Of a stretch of 64,000 nt of DNA, positions 35,733-44,746 are shown piece after piece; position 1 is the first letter of the stretch, and each line of letters starts with the position of its first letter. This DNA is from Roseovarius sp. A-2 (GTDB lineage Bacteria > Pseudomonadota > Alphaproteobacteria > Rhodobacterales > Rhodobacteraceae): positions 1 to 64,000 of the forward strand of contig NZ_BDIY01000017.1 of assembly GCF_002072155.1 (NCBI RefSeq), given 5' to 3'. The position numbers were made by a program, and so were the translations under genes. The notes under the pieces are model-generated. The model was given only the letters and a program-made list of their open reading frames with translations. It was not told where the DNA came from and searched no databases.

Positions 35733-36918
35733 CCGCATCCCCCTGCGCCAGGGCGGGCAGGCCCAGCAACTCGCGTTTTTCCGCCGGGGTCAGGAATTCA
35801 GCCTGCGCCACCCGCGCCCATTGCGTATCACGCTCCGCCGACAGCGCCGACACCTGATCGAGATCGGGGCGCAGCTCGAACGCCTCACCGGCCATCCGCG
35901 CCAGCCATGCCGCCACCGCCGCCGTGACACGGGCCGCCAATGGCAACACAGTCAGCCGGTAAAACGCCCGGTTCGCCTCCTGGTAATTGGCGAATGTCGC
36001 GTCGCCGGGTATCCCCAGCAACATCGGCGGCACCCCGAATGCCAGTGCGATCTCGCGTGCCGCACTCTCTTTGGTCTTCTGGAATTCCATGTCCGACGGG
36101 CTGAACCCCATCGGCTTCCAATCCAGCCCGCCTTCCAGCAGCATCGGGCGGCCTGCATTGCGCGCGCCCTGATGATGCGCTTCCATCTCGCCCACCAGCC
36201 GGTCATACTGGTCCGAACTCAGCGCACCCTGCCCCTCGGCCCCCTTGTAGACGATCGCCCCCGACGGCCGCGCGGCATTGTCCAAGAGCGCCTTCGACCA
36301 ACGGCTCGCGGCGTTGTGCACATCCACCGCCTGCGCCGCCGCCTGCAAGGGCGACAACCCGTAATGATCATCCTGCGGATGAAAGCTCTTGATATGGCAG
36401 ATTGAAGATGCGCCGTCGGAAACATCAAAGCGATGCTTGCGGCCCGCCACAGCATATTCATAGGCGACAGGCCAGCCATCCGCACCCGGCACCACGCTCA
36501 TCCGGTCAGAGCGCAGCACGTGCAATTCCACCGGCACGCCGACCGCGCCCACGGCCTCGACATAGGCATTGCCGGTCAAGAGCAGCTGACCATAAAGCGC
36601 CTCGAACAACTCCGCCCGCCCCTGCGCCGGGTTCGGCATCTTGATCAGGCGCAGGACCGGATGCACCGCAAAGCGTTGCTCGGCATCCTGCAGGATCAGC
36701 GGCAAGGCGGCGGCGGCCTCGGCGATCATCTTGACACAGCGAAACCCCACCGGATTGCCAGCAAAGCCCGTGCGCGCAAGGCTCACCACGTCGCGCGGGC
36801 TCCAGGCCACGCGCCCGGCCCCACCCCAGGCGACGACCCGGCCCGTCGCGCTCGCCTTCTGCTCAGGGACCGCCTGCGCCTGAGCCTCGCCACCCTGCCG
36901 GAAGAAATCCAGTATCAT
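35725..36918 (-). CDS. GTA portal protein (g3)
   Basis: A 397-residue HK97-family portal protein (SLARTGFAGNPVGFRCVKMIAEAAAALP, ELFEALYGQLLLTGNAYVEAVG, GVPPMLLGIPGDATFANYQEANRAF). It forms the DNA entry ring. AAGGAGAGCGGGACG gives a strong ribosome site before ATG 36918. Unlike the usual order, no terminase gene precedes it: the next gene upstream is an unrelated hydroxyacid oxidase 103 bases away. Confidence 0.94.
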   Translation of the reverse strand: MILDFFRQGGEAQAQAVPEQKASATGRVVAWGGAGRVAWSPRDVVSLARTGFAGNPVGFRCVKMIAEAAAALPLILQDAEQRFAVHPVLRLIKMPNPAQGRAELFEALYGQLLLTGNAYVEAVGAVGVPVELHVLRSDRMSVVPGADGWPVAYEYAVAGRKHRFDVSDGASSICHIKSFHPQDDHYGLSPLQAAAQAVDVHNAASRWSKALLDNAARPSGAIVYKGAEGQGALSSDQYDRLVGEMEAHHQGARNAGRPMLLEGGLDWKPMGFSPSDMEFQKTKESAAREIALAFGVPPMLLGIPGDATFANYQEANRAFYRLTVLPLAARVTAAVAAWLARMAGEAFELRPDLDQVSALSAERDTQWARVAQAEFLTPAEKRELLGLPALAQGDADG

Positions 36919-37021
36919 CGTCCCGCTCTCCTTGATCCCACATCCGTTCAGGCCTCTTGCCCGCTTGATGAGGATCAGACCCCGAAAGGTTTAAGGAAAG
37001 TAAACCGGTGCGTACGCCGCC

Positions 37022-38128
37022 TCAGCCCGGCGACCGAGCCCCCAACGACACCCGACCGGTCTGGGCCATCGCCGCGCTCAATTCCAGGCTCAGCACCTCC
37101 CAGAGCCGCTGTAACCCCTCCTCACCTGCCGCCGCGATGGCGAATTGCAGGATGCGCCCCAGAAAGGTGAAATCGGCCCCTAGGGTCAGCGCCTTGAGGA
37201 CATCCTCACCCGAGCGCAGCCCACTGTCATAGAAAAGCGGCATTTCCGGCCCGACCGCAGCACGGATGCGCGCCAGCGCCTCGATGGGCGGCGGCGCGCT
37301 CTCAAGTTGGCGCGCGCCATGGCTGGAGACCTGGATGGCATCCACACCCGAGGCCGCCAGCCGCACCGCATCCTCAACTTCCAGCACCCCCTTGACCACC
37401 AACTTGCCCGGCCACATCTCGCGCAGCCGCGCCAGCGTGTCCCAGGTGGCGCGCGCCCGACTTTCGGTGCGATCAAAGGCATAGCCCGGCCTCTGGAAAT
37501 TCGCCATCTCCGGACGGCCATGCAAAAGCGTGCGCAGCGACCATGACGGGTGCAGCGCGAAATCGAGAAATTGCCTCGGCCCAAGCCTGAACGGCATGGT
37601 AAAGCCGTGGCGCAATTCGCGCGGGCGACGGCCCAGTTCCGGCACGTCCACGGTCAGGATCAGCACCTCATAACCCGCATCGCGCGCGCGCTCGGCCAAA
37701 CGAAAGGTGCCGCTGCCATCGCCGCTGAAATAGAGCTGAAACCACGCCTGCCCCTCGGCGACTTCAATAAGTCTTTCCAAGGAGGTAGAGGCCACAGTTG
37801 ACACGCCCAAAGGCACATTCTCGCGCGCTGCCAGCCGCGCCAGCATCAGGTCGGAACCGGGGCCAGACAGGTTGCACATCCCCATCGGCGCAATGCCAAA
37901 AGGCCGCCCGGCCCGCCCGGCAAACAGTGGCACGCTCAGATCACGCGCGCTCACATCGCGCAGGATGCGCGGGGTCAGCGGGATCGCATCCAATGCCGCG
38001 CGATTGCGCGCCGCGCCTGTCTCGCGCCCCGCCGCGCCGTCTATGTAGTCAAACACCATCCACGGCAGGCGGCGGCGGGCCAGACGGCGCGCATCCTCGG
38101 CGCTGTGGATATGCGCAGCGCGGCCCAA
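37022..38128 (-). CDS. FMN-dependent alpha-hydroxy-acid oxidizing protein
   Basis: A 368-residue member of the LldD/glycolate oxidase family (FMN TIM barrel). Marks: FDYIDGAAGRETGAARN, the FGIAPMGMCNLSGPGSDLM substrate region, WFQLYFSG, VLTVDVPELGRRPRELRHGF-type block, the lysine in KLVVKGVLE, and VSSHGARQLESAP near residue 270 (canonical VSNHGGRQLD; the catalytic His is kept). The start is TTG at 38128, with no good ribosome site. It follows the universal stress protein gene by 4 bases at the end of the DHPS operon, so it might oxidise a related hydroxyacid such as sulfolactate; that is inference. Confidence 0.88.
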   Translation of the reverse strand: MGRAAHIHSAEDARRLARRRLPWMVFDYIDGAAGRETGAARNRAALDAIPLTPRILRDVSARDLSVPLFAGRAGRPFGIAPMGMCNLSGPGSDLMLARLAARENVPLGVSTVASTSLERLIEVAEGQAWFQLYFSGDGSGTFRLAERARDAGYEVLILTVDVPELGRRPRELRHGFTMPFRLGPRQFLDFALHPSWSLRTLLHGRPEMANFQRPGYAFDRTESRARATWDTLARLREMWPGKLVVKGVLEVEDAVRLAASGVDAIQVSSHGARQLESAPPPIEALARIRAAVGPEMPLFYDSGLRSGEDVLKALTLGADFTFLGRILQFAIAAAGEEGLQRLWEVLSLELSAAMAQTGRVSLGARSPG

Positions 38129-38132
38129 GGGA

Positions 38133-38537
38133 TCAGCGCGTCACATGCACCGCGCAGGGCGCATGCCGCACGACCCGCGCGGCGGTCGAGCCAAGGAAAT
38201 AATCCCGAAGCCCCGGCTTGTGCGAACCGATGACGATGCAGTCGGCCTTTATCTCGGTGGAATAATCCACGATCGTGCGATAGCTGTGGCCCTTCTTGAG
38301 CACCGGTTTGACCTCCGGATGCTCCGCCAGTTTTTCGGCCATGCGCGTACGCGCCATCTCGAACCCGGCGCGCACCATCTCTTCGTCAAGATAAGCCCCG
38401 ACCGCGCCGCTCGGTGTCTCGTAGACATGCAGCGCGATGATCTCTCCACCATCGTGCAAAAGTGCGCGGGCAATCTCGAGGGTTTCCGGCGAAAGCCCGT
38501 GGTCGAGGGCCATCGGCACGAGAATGCGTTTATACAT
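38133..38537 (-). CDS. universal stress protein UspA family
   Basis: A 134-residue UspA-fold protein (MYKRILVPMALDHGLSPE, ILHVYETP-like ALHVYETPSG) with the ATP-binding signature IVIGSHKPGLRDYFLGSTAARVVRHAP. AAGGAG precedes the ATG. USP genes are often attached to TRAP transporter operons (for example TeaD with TeaABC), which fits its place here. Confidence 0.94.
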   Translation of the reverse strand: MYKRILVPMALDHGLSPETLEIARALLHDGGEIIALHVYETPSGAVGAYLDEEMVRAGFEMARTRMAEKLAEHPEVKPVLKKGHSYRTIVDYSTEIKADCIVIGSHKPGLRDYFLGSTAARVVRHAPCAVHVTR

Positions 38538-38568
38538 GATGTCGACTCCTTTTCAGATGCCCCGCGCG

Positions 38569-39549
38569 CTACCCGGCGGGATCAAGAATGATCTTGGGCG
38601 CGGCAACTCGGCCCGCTCGCAGATCGGCAAAGGCCGTGGCCCCGTCCGACAGCCCTCGCGTCTCGGTCCAGTCGAGGGGGCCAAGCCGCCCGTCATAGAT
38701 CGCCTGTGCTGTGTCACAGAAATCCTGCGCGGTATAGGTATAGGTGCCGATGAAGGTGATTTCCTGCAAGGTCATCTGCCGGATATCGAGCCCGCCCGAA
38801 TCCTCACCCAATCCCACATGCGCGATCACCCCGCCCGGCGCGGCACAGGCCGAGGCTACGGCCCGGGTCGCGGCATAGCCCACGGCGTCGATCACCAGAC
38901 CGAACTGCCCTGCTGCCTCTTCCACCACATGCAGCGCGCAGCACTCGGCCAGATACGCCCGGCGCGCCGGGTTCGGCTCGGATAGGGTGACATCAACCAC
39001 GCCCTGCGCCACCAGCGCCAGCGCCGCCGCCAGCCCGATGGCCCCACCACCGATCACCAATGCGGCCTCTGGCACGCCCGGCCCACGCGCCGCAATGGCC
39101 AGCCGTACCGCGTGCCAGCTCACGGCCAGCGGCTCGGCCAGCGCGGCCTTTGCCAGCGCCACATCGGGCGGCACTGACACAAGGTTCCGCGCGGGCATCG
39201 CGACGTATTCGGCAAAAGCCCCCTCGCGCGGTGGCATCGAGATGATCTGCCGCGCCGCGCACAGGTTCTCGCGTCCCGCGCGGCAGGCATCGCAGACCGA
39301 GCAAGTCACCAACGGGTTGATCGTCACCCGTTCCCCCGCGCGCGGCCCGCCCACAATCACGCCTGCCGCCTCATGCCCCAGGATAAGCGGCGCGGGGCGG
39401 CGTGCGTCATGGCCCAGATAGGCATGCATGTCCGAGCCGCAAATGCCCACCGCAGACACCCGGATCAGCTCCTCACCCGCGCGCGCTCCAGCATCCGGCA
39501 CATCGCGCATCACAAGGGTTTCGGGGCCTTCATAGATCAGTGCCTTCAT
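38569..39549 (-). CDS. zinc-dependent MDR alcohol dehydrogenase (sulfopropanediol / polyol type)
   Basis: A 326-residue medium-chain dehydrogenase of the idonate/sorbitol/threonine dehydrogenase type. Catalytic zinc: GICGSDMH and GHEAAG; structural zinc: CSVCDACRAGRENLC; Rossmann motif: VIGGGAIGLAAALAL. It overlaps the SDR gene by ATGA. In the DHPS pathway two NAD-linked dehydrogenases (HpsO and HpsP) interconvert the DHPS enantiomers through a ketone, and this and the SDR are the candidates; I do not assign which is which. Confidence 0.88.
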   Translation of the reverse strand: MKALIYEGPETLVMRDVPDAGARAGEELIRVSAVGICGSDMHAYLGHDARRPAPLILGHEAAGVIVGGPRAGERVTINPLVTCSVCDACRAGRENLCAARQIISMPPREGAFAEYVAMPARNLVSVPPDVALAKAALAEPLAVSWHAVRLAIAARGPGVPEAALVIGGGAIGLAAALALVAQGVVDVTLSEPNPARRAYLAECCALHVVEEAAGQFGLVIDAVGYAATRAVASACAAPGGVIAHVGLGEDSGGLDIRQMTLQEITFIGTYTYTAQDFCDTAQAIYDGRLGPLDWTETRGLSDGATAFADLRAGRVAAPKIILDPAG

Positions 39550-40301
39550 TTCGCAGTAAACCCCCCATCGACCATCAGAACCTGCCCGGTGACATAACGC
39601 GACGCCTCGGAACATAGAAACAGCAGCGGCCCGTCCATATCAGACAGATCACCATTGCGCCCGATACAGGTCTGCGCCGCGTTCCTTGCCGCACGCTCCG
39701 CGTCGCCAAAGATCGCCTGCGTCAATTCAGTGGGGAAAAATCCCGGCCCGATGGCGTTGGCGGTAATGCCGTCGCGCGACCAGGCCTCGGCCATGGCCCG
39801 GGTCAGCTGCGCGATCCCTGCCTTGCTCGCCCCGTAGGCGATGCCACCGGGAAAGGCACGCGTGGTCTGAAGAGAGGCGAAATTGACCACCCGCCCCCAG
39901 CCATCCGCGCGCATGCCGGGCACCAGCGCCTGCGTCAGGAAAAACGGCGCAGTGAGGTTGAGGGCAAGCGTCGCGTCCCAGCCCTCGGGCGTGACCTCAT
40001 CGGCGGCCTGCCGCGTGTTCACTCCCGCCGCATGCACCACGATCTGCGGCGCACCGAACGGCGCGCGGATCGCGGCCACGGTCTCGGGCAACGCGTCGCG
40101 GTCTGCCACGTCCGCCGCGACATAGGCCGCATGAACGCCGGCCTCTGCCGCCCAATCTCGCAAGGCGTCCTCGCGCCGGGCCACACCCACGACGTGCGCA
40201 CCCGCACGCGCCAGTACCAGCGCCGCATGCCGCCCCAGACCGGAACTCGCCCCGGTGACACAGGCAACCCTGCCCTTCACACTGAAGATGTCGTCAGCCA
40301 T
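39546..40301 (-). CDS. SDR family oxidoreductase, candidate DHPS 2-dehydrogenase
   Basis: A 251-residue short-chain dehydrogenase: nucleotide motif VTGASSGLGRHAALVL (residues 15-30), NTRQAAD-like NAG-equivalent HAAGVNT, catalytic Ser in FASLQTT and YGASK (Tyr-x3-Lys), C-terminal YVTGQVLMVDGGF. It overlaps hpsN by 8 bases and the zinc dehydrogenase by ATGA, so all three are coupled. The expected role is racemisation of DHPS with the neighbouring dehydrogenase. Confidence 0.88.
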   Translation of the reverse strand: MADDIFSVKGRVACVTGASSGLGRHAALVLARAGAHVVGVARREDALRDWAAEAGVHAAYVAADVADRDALPETVAAIRAPFGAPQIVVHAAGVNTRQAADEVTPEGWDATLALNLTAPFFLTQALVPGMRADGWGRVVNFASLQTTRAFPGGIAYGASKAGIAQLTRAMAEAWSRDGITANAIGPGFFPTELTQAIFGDAERAARNAAQTCIGRNGDLSDMDGPLLFLCSEASRYVTGQVLMVDGGFTAK

Positions 40302-41601
40302 TGGCGGTCAGATCAAAGGTTTCATCGGGGAAATACTTGGCCAACCGAACATCGGCGGCGCGGGCATGCCCCTCCATCCCTTCAAGGCGCGAGATGCGGG
40401 CCGTCGCCTCGGCGATGGATTTCGCCCCCTCGCGCGTGGCCCGCTGCCATGTGACGATCTTCATGTATTTATGCACGCTCAGCCCGCCGGTATAGCGCGC
40501 CGCACCAGAAGTGGGCAGCACATGGTTGGTGCCAGCCGCCTTGTCACCATAGGCCACCGTCGTTTCCTCGCCCAGAAACAGCGAGCCATAGCAGGTCAGC
40601 CGATCCAGCCACCAATCAAGATCCCCGGCCTGCACCGTCAGGTGTTCGGGCGCATAGGCATCGGAAGTGGCCGCCATCTCCTCGCGGTCGGCACAGAGGA
40701 TCACCTCGGCATAATCACGCCACGCGGCGGCAGCGTTCTCGGCATTCAGCTCCGGCAGATCGGCGATCAATCCGGGAACTCGGGCCATCACGTCCTCTGC
40801 CAGCGCGCGATCATCGGTCACCAGCCAGACGGGAGAGTTGTAACCATGTTCGGCCTGGCTCACCAAATCCGTCGCCACGATATGCGGATCGGCACTGCTG
40901 TCGGCGAGGATAAGGCTGTCAGTCGGCCCGGCGATCATGTCGATGCCCACCCGGCCAAAAAGAATGCGCTTGGCCTCGGCGACGAACTGATTTCCAGGCC
41001 CCACGAGGATATTGGCACGCGGCAGCCCGAAGAGGCCAAAGGTCATCGCCGCCACGCCCTGCACGCCGCCCATGGCAAGGATCTGATCCGCCCCGCAGAT
41101 ATGCGCGGCATAGACAATCGCCGGGTTCACGCCCACATCCGGGCGCGGCGGTGAACAGGCGGTGATATGGCGGCAACCCGCGACCTTGGCGGTGGTCACA
41201 GTCATGATCGCGCTCGCGATATGGCTATAGCGTCCACCCGGCACATAGCATCCCGCCGCGTCCACCGGGATCGCCTTTTGCCCCGCGATCATGCCCGGCA
41301 CCACCTCGTGCTCGACATTGGCAACGGTCGATTTCTGCATCTCGGCAAAGCGGCGCACATTGTCATGGGCAAAACGGATATCGGCCTTGAGCTTTTCAGG
41401 GACAAGGGCGCAGGCCCCCTCGATCTCGGCTTGCGTCATCAGGACGTTGCCCTCGTATTTGTCGAACTTCGCAGCATATTCCAGCGCCGCATTGTCGCCC
41501 CCCGCCTCGATATCGTTGAGGATGGCGATGACCGTATCATGCACGTCGCCCGCATTGGAGGCGGAGGTGAGGCTAGCTTTCTTGAGATATTCCAGAGCCA
41601 T
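40294..41601 (-). CDS. hpsN: sulfopropanediol 3-dehydrogenase (HisD-like)
   Basis: A 435-residue histidinol dehydrogenase-like protein; in Cupriavidus and Ruegeria, HpsN oxidises (R)-DHPS twice to (R)-sulfolactate with NAD. HisD-like zinc and catalytic residues are in LVSQAEHGYNSPV, SDAYAPEHLTVQ and HVLPTSGAARYTGGLSVHKY. The GPGNQFVAEAKRILFG and GIDMIAGPTDSLILAD motifs follow the family. It lies beside a TRAP transporter and two dehydrogenases, not in a his operon, which supports HpsN over biosynthetic HisD. A true histidinol dehydrogenase-like alternative is unlikely. Confidence 0.82.
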   Translation of the reverse strand: MALEYLKKASLTSASNAGDVHDTVIAILNDIEAGGDNAALEYAAKFDKYEGNVLMTQAEIEGACALVPEKLKADIRFAHDNVRRFAEMQKSTVANVEHEVVPGMIAGQKAIPVDAAGCYVPGGRYSHIASAIMTVTTAKVAGCRHITACSPPRPDVGVNPAIVYAAHICGADQILAMGGVQGVAAMTFGLFGLPRANILVGPGNQFVAEAKRILFGRVGIDMIAGPTDSLILADSSADPHIVATDLVSQAEHGYNSPVWLVTDDRALAEDVMARVPGLIADLPELNAENAAAAWRDYAEVILCADREEMAATSDAYAPEHLTVQAGDLDWWLDRLTCYGSLFLGEETTVAYGDKAAGTNHVLPTSGAARYTGGLSVHKYMKIVTWQRATREGAKSIAEATARISRLEGMEGHARAADVRLAKYFPDETFDLTANG

Positions 41602-41612
41602 GTAAACAGGTC

Positions 41613-42941
41613 CTATTTGTAGATGTCAGGCAAAAGCGTGGTTGAGACGGCGGGCACATAGGCAATCAGCAAGACCACCACAAACATGCCCAGAACGAAG
41701 GGCACCGCGCGCCACGCAATCCGCAGGATCGACTCGCCGGTGATGCCCGAGACGACGAAAAGGTTAAGCCCCAGAGGCGGCGTGATGAAGCCCACGCCAA
41801 GCGCCGTGATCATCATGATGCAGAACTGGATTTCGTTCATGCCGATATTGTCGGCCAGCGGTTTCAGGATCGGTGCCAGAATCACGATATTGGGCGTGGT
41901 TTCCATCACGCAGCCTGCCGCGATCAGGATGCCGATCATCATTAGGATCAGCAGCCACGGCTCATCGGTCAGGCCGGTGACGGCGGTGACAAACCCCTGC
42001 GGCACGCCCATGATCGCCAGCGCCTCGGCCAACGGGGCCGAAAAGGCGATGATCGGCAGAATCACCCCGTTGACCTTGGCCGAACTCACCAGCATCGCGG
42101 GGAAATCCGCAAGGCTCAGCGTGCGCAGTATGAACCCCATGAGGATCGTCACCACGACCGCCGTCGCCCCCGCCTCGGTCGGCGTGAGCCGCCCGGAAAA
42201 GATGCCGTAAAAGATGATCCCAGGCACGATGAACGCATACCAGCCTGAGCTGAGCGCGCGCCCCAGATTGCTCAGCCATTCGCCAAAGGACAGCATGCCG
42301 CCACCCTCGTAATCGTAGATCCGGTTGACGATGATATTGCTCACAAGGATCGACAGAAGGATCGCAAGCCCGGGAATGAGTGCTGCCATGAAGAGGGTCG
42401 AGGCCGAAATCCCCAGCACGAGGCCAATGATGATATACGCGATCGAGGGCGGGATGAGGATGCCGGTGCAAGCGCCTGCCGCCACCAGCGCGCAGGCGTA
42501 GGGGCGCGGATAGCCAGATTCCACCAGCCGGTCGATGGTCATCCGCCCGACCGCCGCCGCCCCCGCAGCGTCCGACCCCGAAATCGCCGCAAACATCCCG
42601 CAGACCAGCACCGTGGCCGAGCCGAAGCCCCCCTTGGCAAAGCAGGTCAGCGCCTCGGCCACGTCGAGGAACTTGCGGCTCAACCCCGTGCGCACCAGCA
42701 CATCGCCGGTCAGGATGAACAGCGGCACGGCCGTGAGCGCAAAGGCGTCGATGCCGGTGAACAGGCTCTCGCCCACAAGGCTGAGCGGTAGATCGCCCGA
42801 CATCACCAGCATGATGATCGCCGCCGATCCGATGGCGGCCCAGACCGGTACAGCGAGCGCGATCAAACCGACGAATAGTATCACCGGAAGGTAAAAATCC
42901 CACCCCAGCTCCACGGTTTGTTCCATCGCACCCCAAAGCAT
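41613..42941 (-). CDS. TRAP transporter large permease (DctM type), DHPS uptake candidate
   Basis: A 442-residue multi-spanning permease of the DctM family with the conserved AISGSDAAGAAAVGRMTI and ACTGILIPPSIAYIIIG blocks and a late ALGVGFITPPLGLNLFVVSGI motif. GAGGG six bases before ATG 42941 supports this start. It works with the small permease and binding protein genes just upstream to import an anionic substrate with sodium; the neighbouring hpsN suggests DHPS (HpsKLM-like). Confidence 0.93.
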   Translation of the reverse strand: MLWGAMEQTVELGWDFYLPVILFVGLIALAVPVWAAIGSAAIIMLVMSGDLPLSLVGESLFTGIDAFALTAVPLFILTGDVLVRTGLSRKFLDVAEALTCFAKGGFGSATVLVCGMFAAISGSDAAGAAAVGRMTIDRLVESGYPRPYACALVAAGACTGILIPPSIAYIIIGLVLGISASTLFMAALIPGLAILLSILVSNIIVNRIYDYEGGGMLSFGEWLSNLGRALSSGWYAFIVPGIIFYGIFSGRLTPTEAGATAVVVTILMGFILRTLSLADFPAMLVSSAKVNGVILPIIAFSAPLAEALAIMGVPQGFVTAVTGLTDEPWLLILMMIGILIAAGCVMETTPNIVILAPILKPLADNIGMNEIQFCIMMITALGVGFITPPLGLNLFVVSGITGESILRIAWRAVPFVLGMFVVVLLIAYVPAVSTTLLPDIYK

Positions 42942-42950
42942 CGCGCGCCC

Positions 42951-43463
42951 TCAATCAAAGAGTTTGTCGCCCTCGAAGACGGGCGTGCCGTCCCGGAGCG
43001 ATCTGAAATCCCGCAGCAGCGATTGCACGAGACGAAAGAGCATGAGGGCAAAGCCGACGGGCACCGCCATGATGAACCACACCATCGAAACCCGCAGCCC
43101 AGCGCTGACCGAGCCGAACTTGGCCGAAACCAGCACTGCCTCCCACGACCAGTAAAGCGCCACCATCGCAACCGCGACCATTACCAGATCGCCGAAGATA
43201 TAAAGCAGCGCCTTAGGCCGTGGCCCAAGGTAATGCATCACCACATCGATCCGGATATGCGCGCGTTCCTTGACCGCCGCAGCGGCCCCGATCCAGGCGA
43301 GGTAGATGAAGGAATAGCGCACGATCTCTTCGCCCCAGACCGAGGAGTAGGAAAAGACTTCACGCCGGATCACCTCGACCGCCATGGTGACAACCAGCAT
43401 CACGTAAAAGACCAGAAGCAGCCAGCGTTCGGCGTCGCGGTCAAGGCGGCGCAGGATGGACAT
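42951..43463 (-). CDS. TRAP transporter small permease (DctQ type)
   Basis: A 170-residue protein with four membrane segments, including VVTMAVEVIRREVFSYSSVWGEEIVRYSFIYLAWIG (the DctQ block EVxRRxVF...W.EE..R). GAGGAGAACGCCC precedes the ATG. It lies 9 bases before the large permease gene. Confidence 0.93.
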   Translation of the reverse strand: MSILRRLDRDAERWLLLVFYVMLVVTMAVEVIRREVFSYSSVWGEEIVRYSFIYLAWIGAAAAVKERAHIRIDVVMHYLGPRPKALLYIFGDLVMVAVAMVALYWSWEAVLVSAKFGSVSAGLRVSMVWFIMAVPVGFALMLFRLVQSLLRDFRSLRDGTPVFEGDKLFD

Positions 43464-43573
43464 GGGCGTTCTCCTCGGGCGTGGTCAGTCGGGGCCCACC
43501 CGCGCGGCAAGACCGCCGCGCAGGGGCACGGGCATTGGGCTGATGGGGCGCGCAACCGCGCCCCCCGCAGGGC

Positions 43574-44728
43574 TCAGGCGTCGTGAACGTAGTAGCGGCT
43601 CTGCGTACCGGCAGCCTCGACCAACTTGTCGAACACCTCCATCGAGCCTGCAAGCTCGGTCTTGTAGCCGTCCCATTCGGAGCGCTGATAGCCCACCGTG
43701 TCCTGCCACTCGGCCAGTTGGTCGTCGCTCAGCGAATGGAACTCCACGCCCGACTTGCGCATTTCGGCCATGGCATAGGTCCGCGCCGAGGGCACCTTGG
43801 CAAGGTTCTGCTGGAAACTCATCTCCGAGGCCCATTCGATCGCCTCCTGCACGTCGCCGGGCAGACCGTTGAACCATTCCAGATTGCAGGCATAGGTCTG
43901 GCTGTCGGGCACCGCCTGGGTAAAGGTCACATGGCTGAGAATGTCCTTGAACCCGAAGGCATAGAGCGCGCCCACCGCCGGGTCGAGCGCATCGGCCACA
44001 CCCTGTTTGATCGCCGAAGGGGTTTCGCCCCAGGCCACCGGTGTGGGGTTGGCCCCGCCCATGCGGTAAAACTGCTGCAGCATCTTGGAACCGGGCACGC
44101 GGAACTTGATGCCCTGAAGGTCGCCGGGCGTCATGATCGCGCCACCGCCACCCTTGCGCACTGCCATCACGCGCGGGTCGATGCAGAAATAGAACATCGG
44201 CTTGAAGCCACGCGCCTCGACCAGCGCATTGACCTCTTTCTTCCAGATATCCGAGGTCACGAGGTTCACGAAGCGTTGATTGGCACCACAGAAATACGGC
44301 ATGTTGATTAGGTCCACCGTCGGCGCGAAGGGCGCGAAATTCGACAACGAGAACTGACCGGCATTGACCGTGGCGCCCTGAACCTTCTGCGCGAGCGCCG
44401 ATCCGACGCCCAGCTGCCCGCCGGGGGCCAGCTTGACATAGATCTTGCCGTTCGAAGCGTTCTGAAGGTTTTCCTTCACATCAAGCTGCATCATCGGATA
44501 GGCGCGCGACGTGCCGATCACATATTCCGTCGCCAGCGTCATGATGTGATCAGCGGCGCGTTCGCGATCGCTTTCCTCCTTGGCGGTCTGTGCCACGGCC
44601 TCACTCGACCACAGCATGCCCCCCGCACCCGCCACGAGGGCTGCGGTAAAGCTGCCGGTGCTTGCGAGTTTCAGGAAATTCCGGCGCGCGGCCGAGTCGA
44701 GTTCCTTGCGTTCAGTATCCAAGATCAT
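43574..44728 (-). CDS. TRAP transporter substrate-binding protein (DctP type)
   Basis: A 384-residue periplasmic binding protein with a Tat-type signal: ARRNFLKLAS (residues 13-23) followed by a hydrophobic stretch and an Ala-rich cleavage site near SEAVAQ. DctP marks include YVKLAPGGQLGVGSALAQKVQGATV, GLQGIKFRVPGSKM-like LQGIKFRVPGSKMLQQF, and WGETPSAIKQGVADALD. GGGAGGAG overlaps the region just before the ATG. Some substrate receptors of this type use the twin-arginine pathway to bind in folded form. Confidence 0.93.
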   Translation of the reverse strand: MILDTERKELDSAARRNFLKLASTGSFTAALVAGAGGMLWSSEAVAQTAKEESDRERAADHIMTLATEYVIGTSRAYPMMQLDVKENLQNASNGKIYVKLAPGGQLGVGSALAQKVQGATVNAGQFSLSNFAPFAPTVDLINMPYFCGANQRFVNLVTSDIWKKEVNALVEARGFKPMFYFCIDPRVMAVRKGGGGAIMTPGDLQGIKFRVPGSKMLQQFYRMGGANPTPVAWGETPSAIKQGVADALDPAVGALYAFGFKDILSHVTFTQAVPDSQTYACNLEWFNGLPGDVQEAIEWASEMSFQQNLAKVPSARTYAMAEMRKSGVEFHSLSDDQLAEWQDTVGYQRSEWDGYKTELAGSMEVFDKLVEAAGTQSRYYVHDA

Positions 44729-44746
44729 CTCCTCCCATTTCGACGA

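Noticed and set aside
35821..36405. Long plus-strand ORF opposite the portal gene
   Set aside because: It is a shadow of the strongly supported portal frame in high-GC DNA.
24557..36918. Active prophage
   Set aside because: Gene order and content match the GTA structural cluster; there is no integrase, lysogeny repressor or replication gene.
40294..41601. Biosynthetic histidinol dehydrogenase (hisD)
   Set aside because: No other his genes nearby; it is coupled with TRAP permease and dehydrogenase genes as in DHPS operons, so HpsN is the better call.
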